From assembly GCA_020310875.1 (NCBI GenBank), contig CM035413.1, positions 166,992,996 to 167,056,995 of the forward strand: DNA of 64,000 bases, written 5' to 3'. Of the stretch, positions 24,401 to 37,152 are shown in pieces (the stretch's first letter is position 1; every line of letters starts with the position of its first letter). This DNA comes from Ceratopteris richardii. Lineage: Eukaryota; Streptophyta; Polypodiopsida; Polypodiales; Pteridaceae. Under the pieces are notes generated by a model. That model saw only the letters and a program-made list of their open reading frames with translations, was not told where the DNA came from and made no database searches. The position numbers were made by a program, and so were the translations under genes.

Positions 24401-24562
24401 CTAAACCTCCATGGCTAGTAGTTGTCTTTTTCAAGCAACTCCACCTTTTGACCTAGATCTACCATAATGAAAGGGAAATTAGGAGTACACTAAAATGTAC
24501 CTCTTAGCCTTGATGTCCAAGCTTCTGTGTACTTCTCCTAGAGTCTTGAAATCATTTTTCCT
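21499..24562 (-). pseudogene. Copia C gag-protease-integrase-RT start
   Basis: Read leftward from the primer site: Gag (24361-23785; ALERIYATSTKNQ, MREEYKWKTLIS) and a CCHC knuckle (CFICGKQNHISSNC near 23640). The protease motif is damaged (WYIESRCFNHMS near 23470, where D-S-G reads E-S-R). GAG-pre-integrase reads LWHKRIGHIN. The integrase has its first Asp (LIHSDVWGP near 22900) and broken middle text (DGGGEYFS near 22700). The beginning of RT ends near 21510. RT core, RNase H and 3' LTR are absent, lost at the junction with A. Many stops are present. Confidence 0.8.
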
Positions 24563-24574
24563 GCTCTGATACCA
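24563..24574 (-). other. Primer-binding site of copia C
   Basis: The minus strand reads TGGTATCAGAGC, a perfect copia primer site. Confidence 0.9.
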
Positions 24575-24576
24575 AT

Positions 24577-25600
24577 TGAGTGGAATTTAATCCCTCATAT
24601 TTGCACACTAGAAGTGAAATGAACCTAATACCTAGGTCCCTTCATACACCTTTTTTGCTACCCTGCAACAAAACTCTCATTCTCCTACCTTATGCTCATC
24701 CAAATCACCTAAGCTTTTGGCCACACTTAGTGTATTTCATAAGATGTCCAATAAGATATAGAATACCTCAAATGGATTTGTTTAGGTTAGTCAACAACTC
24801 TGTATAATATAGACTATGTAGAGATGTAAGATATGCAAAGATTAGGGTTATAGAGATACACCAATTAATTTGCACATAGAACTGATTTCAAGAAGACCTC
24901 TTAGAAAATTAAGAAATCTATATAGGCTACAAAATGCACTTTAAGTCTCTTGAATTCGATATGTACACAAAGGGTTACAATTGTTATAAGCAGACTATGT
25001 CTATACCTACAAGAGACTAGAGGGGGTGTGGGCTTGATAGCTCCTCCTTTGTGCATGTAACACTCTCCTTTGCATTTTTCTTATCTTAAACAGCTGTGTT
25101 TTAGCTCCTTGAGCCTTGGATGACTCTCTCCTTGAGCCTCCCTAAGTATAGGTCTCTTGGTGTTCAAGGACCTAAAAGACTTCCATGCATTTGATGACTC
25201 CTCACCTCCTTTTATAGCTTTTCGATGAATCTATGGACTTTTCCACTACATTAGGACTTCCTTTCTTGACCTTGTCCGAGCTTGAGACCACCCTAAGTGA
25301 TCTAAGTCGTGAATTTTGTCCACATTAAGGTCTTTTGACCCCTTTTTCCATCTAGAGTTTTCATAGTTCACATTTTTAACACTCTAGGTGACATCAACCA
25401 TTGGACTTTAAGTATCACTATCAATGGTTTCGGACTTCTCGAGAAGAATTCCATCCTCAATACTAGGGAGTAGTTTTATTCCTCCAATACTTGAGATTCC
25501 TTCTAAGGAATCAACAACATGAACAAATTATTCATCATGGAATCTTTTGCACTACTAGAAGGATATTTGAAAAGAATTCTAGATTTTCAGAAAATATTCA
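24577..25600 (-). mobile_element. Probable copia C 5' LTR (outer end not resolved)
   Basis: Begins TGAGTGGAATTT two bases beyond the primer site. It is non-coding and of plausible LTR length. With no second LTR to compare, the outer boundary is a guess from the length of other copia LTRs here. Confidence 0.4.
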
Positions 25601-27299
25601 AAAGCTTGATTACTTGAGTTGTGTTCATGTCCGGAGTATCAAAGTAAAGGATAAACATCACCTTTAGGATATGGTTTCCATTATGAAGGTTTAGCTCAAA
25701 ATTTCATTTATATGATATGTATTCCTATTGATGAGTTTGAAACAAACATTGATTATCATTGGAAAATGTTTGTATGTTACTAGAGTACTTTAAACACATT
25801 TCGACAATCCACTATGATTACATTGTTTAAAGTTCATGCATCTTATAATGATTGAACCACTCGACAATAATGTTACTATGAACACATCATTGTCTTCTTT
25901 TCCTAACCATAAGTTAGGCTTTAATGATTTTGTCCTAAATATACCTGAAAAGAAATTGAGGCTTCCAACATGTGATAGCTTCTATCTTTAGAATATTTTT
26001 CAAAAGGACCATTAGATATTTCTCCTAACATATTTATGAACTTCATGGATTGTTTAGGAAAATTTCATAGATCAATGGAGATTCATCTCTTGGGGCTTCT
26101 TGTATTCCAAAAAGAAAAGATCACCTTGAAATAGGAATAGCACACAATTCATGAAATAGAAGGATAGACTATTTCATTTAATGGCTTATCTTTAGGAAGT
26201 ATTCCAATTCCTAAAGATCTCTTGACTAGACTTTCTTCTTCAACCACAAATAGCTGAAATGCAACCACCAAATTACTCTCTAATCCTTCTAAAAGGAAGA
26301 TTTTAGTCAAAGTTTCCATGTTTTTCTTAGCAAAGTTGCATCATTACAGAGATGCAATCTTGGAACCTGAAATCCATCTATTGAATGTCAATGTTCAATT
26401 GATGATAAAGTTCATTATTTGATTTCCATCACTCCTTGGGATGGAATCAAGTAAGAACTTGCAAAAATTCCGTGGTTTTCTTGGCACTTTACATCCTTAC
26501 CAAGGATGCAATTTATGGAACATAAAAGCTATTTATTGCACTTTGAACGCTCAATTTATGTTAACTTCCTCCATATAGAACTAAGTGAAAGCATTCACTT
26601 AAATGTGCTTATGGAATTGGGGGAACTTTCAGTTTTCTTCCTACTTGGATTCATGAAAAATTACACAAGCAAGTTTGAATTCTCTTGACTTTATGATTCT
26701 CTAAGTATCTCTTGGAGCTAGAGTCATTGTAAAGTATAGAAGTTTGCAAGTATTCATGTTTTCTTGATTATGGCAAGAAAATTGAATGCTTGACTTTCTT
26801 ACCTACTTTTAGTAAGTGAGACATCCAACATACTTAATGTAACTCTTCATTAAGTATTGGATACCCAAGTATCACCTAGGGAAAGAATGAACTAGTTACT
26901 TGAGTTGCAAGGTACCTAGCATGACGTTCCAGCTGACTAGTTTTCCTTCTTTCCTAATGTCTAACTTGAGTGTTTAAAAGTAAGTTAGATACTAGGAAAG
27001 TACATTTATTCATGTACTCGATCATATGCAAATGCATGTGATTGCATGCATGTGTTGGCATGTCTTTCTTTTCATACCCTAAAGTAAATCAACCAATTCT
27101 TGATCTTGTAATGCATGCATATCATGCATCCACACAAACATAATAACTTGGATTTCTTTAAAAGATATAAACAATCAAGTGCACAAGCTTGAGTGCATCA
27201 AACATCTTTTCAAACAAGAAGAAAGCTTGTGGTGTCCATGAAAACAATTTTTGTTTTTTTTTGGAAGGAGAAATGCACCAAGAATCATTCATTTTTGTG
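25601..27299. other. Non-coding, unassigned
   Basis: AT-rich sequence with only short open frames (for example 26506-26688). No domain, RNA gene or tandem repeat is recognised. It is probably decayed LTR or intergenic sequence. Confidence 0.4.
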
Positions 27300-28534
27300 C
27301 ATCAACTCATCCTTCCATGTTATGCACCAAGTGCTTCTAATTCTTCTCATGCTTGAAATGATAAGATAGTTTCATTGAATTGGGGTAAATTTAATCTTAA
27401 TCTATGAAAGTCTTCACCCTACTTAAACTTTTTCTTAAGGTAAAGTGCAAGGTAATGAAAACAAGATCAAACATACTACATCCTTCCATTGTCCATGAGA
27501 AGATCCATTCTTTAGTAGTTGGTGCAATTAGCAAGCCTAAGTGCTTGGCTAATCATTCACGAATACACATAATTTTATCTCTTCACAAGAAGGCATTTCA
27601 TGTGAACCCATGATAGTCATTTTGGGCATAGTTACTTTGGATAAATGTAAAAGCAAGGAGAATAAGGAATCTCGTGAAGTTAAGGAGTTGGACCCATGAC
27701 TCATGTGCTAAGAATAATCAATTCAAATCATCCCCAAAGTGTAAGAACACTTTTAGGTGAGGAAAAACTCAGATTCAAACTTGAACTATGAGTATAAATA
27801 GGCATGCTTTTAGTTGCATGATACATGAGCCATTTTGAGAGGCATTGAGCTACTTTAGAGAGTGTACATTGAGCTCACACTAGCTATGTGTAGTCCACTA
27901 CAAATCCCTTGTATCATATGTTCATTAGCATATACATTTTGATACAATTCTTGAAATACGTCTCTATCTACTATTTGCCGTTGCATCCTCATCATTATAG
28001 TGATTTTGTGGAATGAATTTATCTACATGTACTCCATCATTTGTGGTATTTAACATATCAATTTTCATCACATTTGGTTTATAGGATCTCAAGATATGAA
28101 TCATAGAAGGTGACTATATCTGCACACCTTCTAGATCCTGAAATGAAACGGGATGACCCCCTTGACTTGTTAGAATCATTTCACAGTGTATGGTATAGCT
28201 AAATTGATGAAATAACTTGATCTAGTTAGATATACACTCCAATTGGATGCTTGCAAAGGCTTTGTAGTCAAATCATACCAAGTTGTGAGCTTTCTGTAAA
28301 ATACTGAGCACTTCTATTCCCAAAATAGAAGCTTTCTTCACATTCCTTGCATATGCAAGTTATCTATTTTGATGCAAACTTTTTGGAATGATGTTCCAAA
28401 GTACTTGGTGGTTCCAAATGCATTAATGAGAAGCTAAAAAGGCCTATCAAGCATTCCTGGAGTTAACTTGGCAGGTGTAGAACAGGTTTTGTGCAACACC
28501 AACTCATCTCTAGAGAATACCTATCCATCTCATC
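27300..28534 (+). mobile_element. Probable copia H 5' LTR (start not resolved)
   Basis: The stretch ends CATCTCATCA just before a copia-like primer site. The segment 27790-27960 (ACTATGAGTATAAATAGG, then GAGCTACTTTAGAGAG) looks like a TATA box and transcript start of an LTR. The left boundary cannot be fixed. Confidence 0.45.
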
Positions 28535-28538
28535 AGAG

Positions 28539-28550
28539 TGGTATCAGACC
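28539..28550 (+). other. Primer-binding site of copia H
   Basis: TGGTATCAGACC, one base off the standard copia site, 15 bases before the gag ATG. Confidence 0.8.
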
Positions 28551-28564
28551 AATAACATATCAAC

Positions 28565-30604
28565 ATGGGAGATGGATTTCCTTCATGCACACACAAATTG
28601 GATTGAGGTAACTACTCGGCTTGGTCACTTAGAATTGAAGCTTATCTTGAAGGGAGAAACCTCTATGGTTACATATCTAGAGATGAGATGATGTCAATCC
28701 TCAGAAGCAAAGGACAACCAACTCAAGAAGAACAAGAGAGGTTAACCACATGGTGCTCAAAGGATGCTCTAGCCACATCATATATTCTTAACTCAATCTC
28801 TGGCTTTTTACTTCCACACACCAAGAATTGAAAGAATTCACAAGAGACTTGGAATGCTCTTGAAGCATTCTTCTCATCAAGTACTAAGGCAAGGAAGAAT
28901 CAACTATGGATGGAGTTCACCACACTCAAGAAGATGCCCAAGCAAAGTGTGACTGACTTTTTCACCAAAATGAAGGACATAGTAGACCAACTTAGAAGCA
29001 TTGGAGAAGTCATTGATGAAGAGTAGATAGTAAGGCAAGTGATTAATGGAATAAAGGTAGATGGCAAAAGGGAAGCCTTCACCACAACCATGGACCTCTA
29101 CATGGACATGCAGGTTCTTGATTTCAACAACCTCATGGGACAATTGTTCATACATGAGGCAAAGGTTATGAAGAATGGAGACAACTCAAAAGGTAATCAA
29201 TCCTTTGCTCTCTATACAAATAGAAAGAAGAGTAAAGATAGAAAAGGCAAAGGTAAAAAGTCTGATGATGAGGGAAGCACCTCACAAGCAAAATTTGTAG
29301 GTAGAGCTAGAGGCTCAAGAGGAAGAGGTAGAGGAGGAAGACAAGGCAGGGGGAGAACACAATGCTCCTGTCCATGTGCCATATGTGGTTTAACTAATCA
29401 CATTATTGAGAACTTTTTCAGGAATCCTAGAAACCAAAGAGGAAGAGGTTACAACAGAGGAGGCTATGGAAGCTCAAGAGGTAGATTCAACAACAATAAG
29501 GGTTACAACAACAACTCATACAACAAGAATAATTATCAAGGAGGATACAGAGGAAGGAGAGACTACAACAATTATATAGATGATCAAACTCAAGAAGATT
29601 CATTACTTCTTATGAAAATGACCATGAAGCAAAGTAAAGCAGATAAACATGTATTCTATATAGACTCGGGTTGCTCAAATCATGTAGTAGGGAATGTAGC
29701 TCTGCTCTTAGACTTGGAGGATCCACAAAATAGATGTGAAATCCAAACACGAGATGACACAAGGCATCTAGTGGAGAAGATAGGAAACATGAAGACTTTA
29801 GATGCTAACATGAACCTATTGAGAAAGGTAGTGTATGTGCCAACTATCACCAAAAATCTTATCAGTGTAGGTCAGATTGTTGAGAAAGGATTGCATGTCA
29901 AATTAACAAAGAATGGAGCATTTGTAGAGGATCCACATCAAGGATTCAAGAGGATAGCAAGAGGAAAAAATTCACGTAGACTATTTACATTTGACCTCCA
30001 AGATACTAGGAACATTGCATTATTCAATTATGGTAGTAAAACCTTATGAGAATTGGAAGTTTGGCACAAGAGCTTAGCTCATATAGGTGAAAGGGCCCTG
30101 GAGCAAATCAATAGGGATCAAAGTGTGCTTGTTCTACCAAATATCTCCAAACAACACATGATTTACAAATGTAGTTCTTGTTAATTTGGACAGTATGACA
30201 AACAACCATTCACAACAAAGGGATACATTCATGGAGACCTATTGGAGCTAGTCCATACAAATGTATGGGACCAAGCAAGGAGCCTTCAATCTCTGGATCC
30301 AAGTATTATGTGTTATTCATTGATGATTGTAGCCGATGGACAATACTATATTTTATGAAACATAAAGATGAAGTGTTCTCTTGTTTCAACAAATATCTAA
30401 CACTTGTAGAAAATCAAACAAGAAATACTTTGAAGAGGCTAAGGTCAGATGGAGGGGGAGAATTTTTCTCGTATGACTTTGATTCTTATCTCCAAGAGAG
30501 AGGAATCAAAAGAGAAATTACAACCAAGTATACTTGAGAGCAAAATGGAATGGCAAAGAGAAGAAATAGAATCATGGTAGAGGTTGGAAGGTCAATGCTA
30601 AAGA
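28565..30604 (+). pseudogene. Copia H gag-protease-integrase, truncated
   Basis: Gag starts MGDGFPSCTHKLD and keeps close similarity to F gag (EAFFSSSTKARKNQLW). It has a long basic and RGG/NNY-rich tail and a knuckle CAICGLTNH that lacks its final Cys. The 336-codon frame 29039-30049 includes the protease with intact D-S-G (FYIDSGCSNH near 29660). In integrase the first catalytic Asp is Asn (LVHTNVWD, 30260-30262), the second Asp is intact (RSDGGGEFF) and the Glu is Lys (NGMAKRRN, 30556-30558). It ends abruptly near 30604. No RT or 3' LTR is found. Confidence 0.85.
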
Positions 30605-31250
30605 GGTAGATTCTTGTCAAAGGACTTATTTTTGCGACATGAAAGAGGCATTCTTATTCACATAGGATTGTTGAAGCCAAGGTGTTGGAAGCTTCATAAA
30701 TATCCCATGTCTGATCCTCCATCTGGATAGAGTGATGAGTTAACAGATCATGATGAGAGATCACGAGCTCAATACCATCAGGAAGCATGGCCAACCTTCT
30801 CTTTTGCTTCTTCACACAAAGCATTAGAGTTTACATAAATTCATACGCTGAATAAAGGAGAGTGAACACAATCGAATGTGTGGATTTGAAATACATCAAG
30901 ACAATCTCCAAAATGGGTTGAACAAGGCAAATTATCCTACTTATCTCATGAGGAAAATGATAATACACAAGATCTTCATGGAAATTTGAAGATGATGATG
31001 AGCCATCAAGGTCACCATGAAAGCTTGAAGCTATGACCACCATGTGCTAGAGAGATGGCTATCCTCCCAACCATATGTCTCTATATATAGCTCTCTCCAA
31101 GAGACTCCCTTCTTGGGCATGTGGATTCTAACCATCCATGTATCATTCATGTAACTGCATGTATGTTGTGTCCCAAATAATTGGAGTTAACTCAAATGGA
31201 TGCTTCTAGAAGGTTCTAGATGCCTTTGCACAAATCTAACTCCCTATGCT
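30605..31250. other. Non-coding junction region
   Basis: No coding frame is recognised. A TATA-like CTATATATAGCTCTC near 31080 suggests part of an LTR. It lies between the cut end of H and repeat R1. Confidence 0.35.
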
Positions 31251-31440
31251 CCCCATGGGGTTGAGCCCAAGACATATTCCTTCACAGCCTTGAGACTTAA
31301 CCACTAGGCCAAGTGGATCATTTGTTTACAAGAGCACATGACCTTTTACATAAGTCTATCTCAAGATCTTTGTTCATACAAAAGAGTGACCAAATGGTGT
31401 CTAGTTTCAAATATGTCTAAACCGACTGAACCCTTAGCTC
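31251..31440 (-). repeat. Dispersed repeat R1, copy 2, with tRNA-like A and B boxes
   Basis: The minus strand reads TGGCCTAGTGG (31311-31301, box A) and GGGCTCAACCC (31268-31258, box B) with 32 bases between them, the spacing found in tRNAs and tRNA-derived SINEs. The flanking bases can pair as a T arm. The part 31301-31440 is shared with 4607-4740. This could be a SINE head or an old tRNA-like pseudogene; it lacks a full cloverleaf, so it is not called a tRNA gene. Confidence 0.5.
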
Positions 31441-31479
31441 ATAGTCTCACTTTATTACAAGCTTCACAACTTCAATGTA

Positions 31480-32890
31480 TATAATGGACTCTCTTCATGA
31501 TTTTGATCAACTAATCACTCTCATGGTGACAGAGGAGATGAGCCTTGGTGGTAATCATGCCAAGGATACCCAAGGTTAATTGTTGTATGTCGGTAGAGGA
31601 AGAGGAGAACATAGCTAAGATGCTACAAGAGGAGAAGCAAGATATCAAAGCAACCAAGGAGGTCAAGGACAACACAAAAATGAAAGACAAAGATGTGGAA
31701 GAGCAAAAAATAGAGGAAGAGGTAGAAGATTTGGTGGAAGTGGACAACACACCTCAAATGGATACTTTCTACGTAGTAAGACAGACCATTTTGCAAATGA
31801 ATGCTATCATAGAGCTCAAAGTCCTAGGAATCAAAGAAACAATAATAAGTATATAGGGAAAGGTAACTATAAAAACACATCATCTAGCAAAGAGAATGAT
31901 TATTTACATGTGATGAGGTATGGTGAAGATACAACTCAAGCTAGTGAAGATGTGTGGTATGTAGACAATGGATGTAGCAATCATATGTCATGATAGAAGG
32001 ATCGTTTTAGTAATTTGCAAGTCCCAAAGCATCAACAACATGTGGAAATAGGTGACAAATCAGAGCATACTATTCAACATGTGGGAAATATCAGTTTGAA
32101 AGGGAATCAAAGGGCAAAGTTCTCATCAAAGACATTGTATGTCCCTACTATTATCAGAAACTTGATTTCCATAGGCCAAATGGCTACCAAGTTAGGTTCA
32201 ATGAAAGATGATGTTTTTTTAGGATCCAAAGGTAGGCCTCAAGCATATAGAAAAACGAAAGAAGCAAGGGAGAATGTTCACATTGGACATAAATGAACCA
32301 CACCATTCAATGTATGTCACATACGGAGAGGATAGCATAGTTAGACCTATGGCATAAATGAATAGGTCACATCAACCTACAAAAACTCAATGACATGCAA
32401 CGGAGGAGCTTTGTAAGAGACCTAACAAATTTTACATATAAAATGTTGCATGAAATTTTTGTAGCTTACCAACAAGGAAAACAATCAAGGCTTCCCTTCA
32501 AGAAGATTACTTATGTGAGTGCAAATGTTTTTACCACACTCATATGGATTTTTGGGGTCCAACAAGAGAAGCATCCCTTGCTAGAAATAGGCATTTTGTA
32601 AGCTTCATTGATGACTTTTCAAGAAAAGTGTGGTTCTATTTCATCGGGAACAAATTAGATGTGCTCTATTACTTCAAGCAATTCAAGGCCCATGTGGAGA
32701 AGGAGTTTGGAAAGTTTATTAAAACTTTGAGATCTGATGGTGGGGGGAGAGTACTTCTCCCATGAATTTTTTGAATTTTTGCAAGTCAATGCATCAAAAA
32801 AAAAATTACATGCACGTATACCCCTCAAAAAAAGGGGGTAATAGAGAGAGAACAGATATATAGCATAGGTACCTAGGTCTATGCTCAATA
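31480..32890 (+). pseudogene. Copia I gag-protease-integrase fragment
   Basis: Gag end text (HDFDQLITLMVTEEMSLGG) resembles element K. A frame-shifted knuckle follows (KTDHFANECYH), then a protease with D-N-G (WYVDNGCSNHMS near 31955). GAG-pre-integrase reads LWHKWIGHINLQKLND. The integrase core has its first Asp in MDFWGPTREASL (near 32545) and its second in LRSDGGG (near 32735), then breaks up in an A-rich run. Stops are frequent. RT and LTRs are not seen. Confidence 0.75.
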
Positions 32891-32920
32891 AAATGAATAT
32901 GCTACATTGTTATTGGGGAG

Positions 32921-33177
32921 TGTTGGAGTTTGAGGTCTAGGGAAGCATGCAAATAGCAAAAAGAAGAAGAAGAAGAAGAAGAAGAAGAAGAAGAAGAAGA
33001 AGAAGCTTGGAGTGCAACACAAAATACTGAATATATTACCAAGAGAATGTACAAAGTTAAGTAACCCAATAGGGTTATAGGCATATCTACAAGCCATGGG
33101 AAAAAAACCTCCTTAAGAGGTAAAAAGTGCATTGACGATCCCAATGTGTTCATATACATCACTATCGAAATATATCA
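32921..33177 (-). mobile_element. Copia J 3' LTR
   Basis: Bounded TGTTGG on the left and ATATCA on the right. A polypurine tract (minus strand CCTAGGGGGGAT, near 33181-33192) lies on its inner side. It is about 257 bp long and includes a GAA microsatellite. Its inner part is included in the 451-bp duplication. Confidence 0.65.
32960..33005. repeat. (AAG)15 microsatellite
   Basis: An AAG/GAA run of about 46 bases inside the J LTR. Confidence 0.95.
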
Positions 33178-33965
33178 ATGAATCCCCCCTAGGAGTGATG
33201 CGGTGAACAAGGAGCTAGCACTCATGTATAAGGAAGTGCCAACCTATGTGGTATCAATCCATAAAACGAACTAAGCTCAAAGCTTTGTGGAAAGCTTCAA
33301 ACTTCTCCCTAGGCAATGCGTTTCTGAAAAGATCTGCAACATTCTCATGTGTGGGCACATATGCCAAACTAATCTTTCCAGTAAGGAACCTCTCCCTGAC
33401 ATAAAGATAGTGCACCTCAATGTGCTTAGTGTGAGCATGGAACGCAAGGTTCCGTGCAATTGCCAATGTACTATGACTATCAGTAAAGATGGTGGTGGGA
33501 GAAGACTAAGCAACACCCAATAGGGTTATAGGCATATCTACAAGCCATGGGAAAAAAACCTCCTTAAGAGGGAAAAAGTGCATTGACGATCCCAATGTGT
33601 TCATATACATCACTATCGAAATATATCAATGAATCCCCCCTAGGAGTGATGCGGTGAACAAGGAGCTGGCACTCATGTATAAGGAAGTGCCAACCTATGT
33701 GGTATCAATCCATAAAAGGAACTAAGCTCAAAGCTTTGTGGAAAGCTTCAAACTTCTCCCTAGGCAATGCGTTTCTGAAAAGATCTGCAACATTCTCATG
33801 TGTGGGCACATATGCCAAACTAATCTTTCCAGTAAGGAACCTCTCCCTGACATAAAGATAGTGCACCTCAATGTGCTTAGTGTGAGCATGGAACGCAAGG
33901 TTCCGTGCAATTGCCAATGTACTATGACTATCAAGTAAGATGGTGGTGGGAGAAGACTAAGCAAC
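33064..33965. repeat. 451-bp direct tandem duplication
   Basis: 33064-33514 and 33515-33965 are nearly identical direct copies. Each covers the inner part of the J 3' LTR, the polypurine tract and the last 70 or so codons of RNase H. The junction shares ACCCAAT with both outer ends, pointing to microhomology-mediated or unequal exchange. The few differences, such as AGGTAAAAAG against AGGGAAAAAG, show it is recent. Confidence 0.95.
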
Positions 33966-36740
33966 ACCCAATCAACCATAAGGCATTTGAGCCACACACA
34001 CTTAAGAGTCATTGTGAAGTTGCCCTATACTCAGCCTGGCAACCAAACATGGCCACAGTAGGCTACTTCGCGTTGAAATAAGATATGCATGAGATACCAA
34101 ACATGAAGCAAAAACCACTAGTGGACACATGACTGTCATACCAATTAGCCCAGTTAGAATCAGAAAAGCATGTAGATCTCGTGGTTGTGATCCCCTCTTG
34201 GGATAAAACAATCCAAGTATCCAGGTACCACTCAAGTAGCTAAAGATGTGCTTAACCGTGTGCCAATGCTTGACACTTAGGCAATGCATAAGCCTGCTCA
34301 TCTGTGAGACAACAAACTAAATATTTGGCCAATTAATGCATAAGTAAATCAAGCATCCAATAGTTTGTTGATAATGAAGAGCATCAAATGGATCTCCAAC
34401 ATAATGAAGACTCAATTGTAAACTTGTTTCCATAGGAGTGGCAATAGGTTTGTGGTCTTCAATGCCAAAATGAAACAATAATGTGTCAATATATTTTGTT
34501 TGACACAAAGTTATTCCTCCATCAACTTGCATAAATTAAATGCCCAAATAATGATGCAAATGCCCCAAACCTGACATCTCAAATGAGGCATGCAAATCAC
34601 CCTTCAAATCAGAAAAATATGCTTCTCATTAGGACCACTGAGCAGCATGTCATCAATATAGATAACAATGATTAGAAGCACATCATTTGCATGCTTAACA
34701 TATAAGGTGCTCTTAGTTGGACTATTCTCAAAACCATATGCAGTCAAGTAGGCATGTATTTTTTCATACTAAGCATATGGTGCTTGCTTCAAACCATATA
34801 ATGCCTTTTTCAACCTGCACACTTTGTTTTCATGCCCTTCTCCACAAAACAATGGGGCTGAGAAACATACACTTCTTCATGCAAGTCACCATTCAAAAAT
34901 GTCGTTTTAATGTCCAACCGATGTATGTTCCAATAGTGATGAGCTACAAGTGCACAAATGCTATGATAGTAGTCATTTGGAATGTAGGAGCAAAGGTCTC
35001 ATCAAAACCAATGCCTCTTTCTTGAGCATAACCCTTTGCAACAAGCCTAGCCTTATATCTGTCAATTGTTCCATTGGACATACGCTTCATCTTGTATACC
35101 TACTTAGTGCAAATTGCCTTCTTGCGAGGAGGCAAGTCACATAAAGAACTAGTACCATTTTTCATAATAGCATGATATTTTGATTGCATAGTAACCATCC
35201 AGTTTTTTAAATTTTATGCTTCAAACGAAATAGTCTCATCCTCATCACAAGACTAGAGGTAGCCATAGCATAGCAATATGATGCAAAAGAAGCACTATGA
35301 GAGGCTAAATAACTACAATATGATAGAGGTGCATCTAATTTGCTATCTTGCGAAGTCGACACCAGCCATTTAGGCATAGTTTTGCCTCCTCTATATCAGA
35401 CCTCTCATTAACAAGTGCATCATGTAAATTTTTTATAGAAATGGAATGATTTGAGGAACCTACAAAGGTTGAGAAATTGCCTCATTTGTACCAGCACCAG
35501 ACTGTCCACCTGTAAAACGAGGTAGCAAAGTTTCATACACATCTTTGGAGCTAACTGATGTCCTTAGTACATGAAAATAATGGTTGAATTGCATCTTCCA
35601 CAAAAAGAACATCACTACAACCAAAATGCATTTAGTTTGTGGATGATACAAATGATACCTTTGCTTTTAGAACTGTACCAAAAAAAAAATTTGCAGTGGT
35701 TTATCATCTAATTTCATGAATTATTGTTCAAGCACTAATGCATATGCCAAAAAACCAAAGACATGTAGATAAGCAAGAGATGACCTACGACCATGCCAAG
35801 CCTCATATTGAGTGATAGATTGCAATGCTTTAGTGGGACACTTGTTAAGTACATATGCTACACACATAACAACCTCAAGTCATAAACTATGTGGTAAAGC
35901 TTGACTCTTAACCATACACCTCACCATCTAACATGAGTGACCTATTCTTACTTTCAATAAATTCCATTCTATTGAGGTGTATATGCCATGGTATAGTGAT
36001 TTTTTATCCCACATTCAGTCAAAATGCATTAAAATCAGAAGACATATATCTCACCCCTCGATCAAAATGGAGGAGGCCCATTTTACATGCTAACAAATTT
36101 TCAGCCAAAACCAAAAACTTTTTGAAGCACATAAACACTTTAGACTTTGCTTTCAATGCATATACCCATGCATGACTAAAAAAATCATCAATTAAAGTTA
36201 TGAAGTAAAGGTAGTTGTCAAAAGAAGGTTTTTGCATAGGACCACAAACATCACTATGAATAAGCTGTAATTTTTTACTAGCTCATATTGAACCATCTTT
36301 TAGTAAGGAGATGGAGGAATGCTGCATTTTTCCCAAAATACAGCCTTCAGAGATATGTTTACCAGGTGCATGAAGTTTAGGTAGAGAGGACACCATTTAA
36401 GATTTTTTCAACCAAAGCATGCATGCCAAAACTTTGCATATGACATAGTCTAATAATCTTGAAATGCACATGCTGAATCATTCATAGATTTTGCATAATC
36501 TATGAGCTTATAAAGCCCACAACATAAAATTCCAAAAGTAATAATGATATCACTATTTGACAGATCATGAATTGTACATCTGTAATCAACAAATTTCAGA
36601 ACTAGGCGAATCTTGGCTAATGCTAGAATTAATAAAAAGATTTTCTTGATCTCTTAAACAAATAAAGCATCTGACAGTGTAAAAGAACTACCATCAGTAG
36701 TAGTCAGAATGATCTTACCAAATCCCATTATAGGATACGA
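33254..36740 (-). pseudogene. Copia J protease to RNase H
   Basis: From 36740 leftward: protease end (YPIMGFGKIILTT), GAG-pre-integrase, integrase core (FITLIDDFFSHAWVYAL near 36200; HFDRGVRYMSSDF near 36050, where the usual DNGGE-type text is altered), then integrase end. RT follows (KARLVAKGYAQERGIGFDETF near 35030; VIYIDDMLLSG near 34660 with YIDD), then the RT-RNase H link (HYQQTIGCLIYLCI). The RNase H end (NLAFHAHTKHIEVHYLYVRE) occurs twice because of the 451-bp duplication. Frameshifts are numerous. Gag and 5' LTR were cut off at the K insertion. Confidence 0.8.
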
Positions 36741-36745
36741 GGAGT

Positions 36746-37045
36746 TGTTGGCACATGTGATGTTACACTTATGTGTTCCTTGAGTAGCTTTGATGTGAAC
36801 CTTTTCCCTATAAATGGGAACTTTTTACTCTCCTGCTGGCTAGAGGTTTTTCCCCATGTTACCACATACTTGATACAGTCATATGTGGTGGTACTTTGTA
36901 CTTAGGGATATTATTGAGCTATTACTTTAGTTCAGTTCATTGTCAATAGAGAGAGCTATTCCTGTCCATCTTCTCCATGTGTCTTGTTGCATTTGTGATC
37001 CTTGTGTGTGATTTTTGCGTGTTTCTCACACTTCTACACACACCC
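36746..37045 (+). mobile_element. Copia K 5' LTR
   Basis: About 300 bp, from TGTTGGCACATG to ACACACCCA, with a TATA-like CTATAAATGGGAAC near 36810. A primer-like site follows. The matching 3' LTR is missing after the RNase H end at 48836, where element L begins. Confidence 0.7.
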
Positions 37046-37050
37046 AATAG

Positions 37051-37062
37051 TGGTATAAGAGT
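37051..37062 (+). other. Primer-binding site of copia K (degenerate)
   Basis: TGGTATAAGAGT, two bases off the standard copia site. Confidence 0.65.
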
Positions 37063-37152
37063 AGGTTCACCATCAGAGTGAGCTAAAATTTCAACATTCA
37101 TTTCAACTTTTGTGAAAGTAAAGATTTGGGCACATTCTTGTTCTTTAGTGAA

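Noticed and set aside
27404..27613. Short open frame starting MKVFTLLKLFLKVKCKVM
   Set aside because: It is 69 codons long with no known domain, in a probable LTR; chance open frames of this size are expected in AT-rich non-coding DNA.
31245..31325. Functional tRNA gene
   Set aside because: A and B boxes are present, but the acceptor stem and anticodon arm do not pair convincingly, and the repeat is dispersed.
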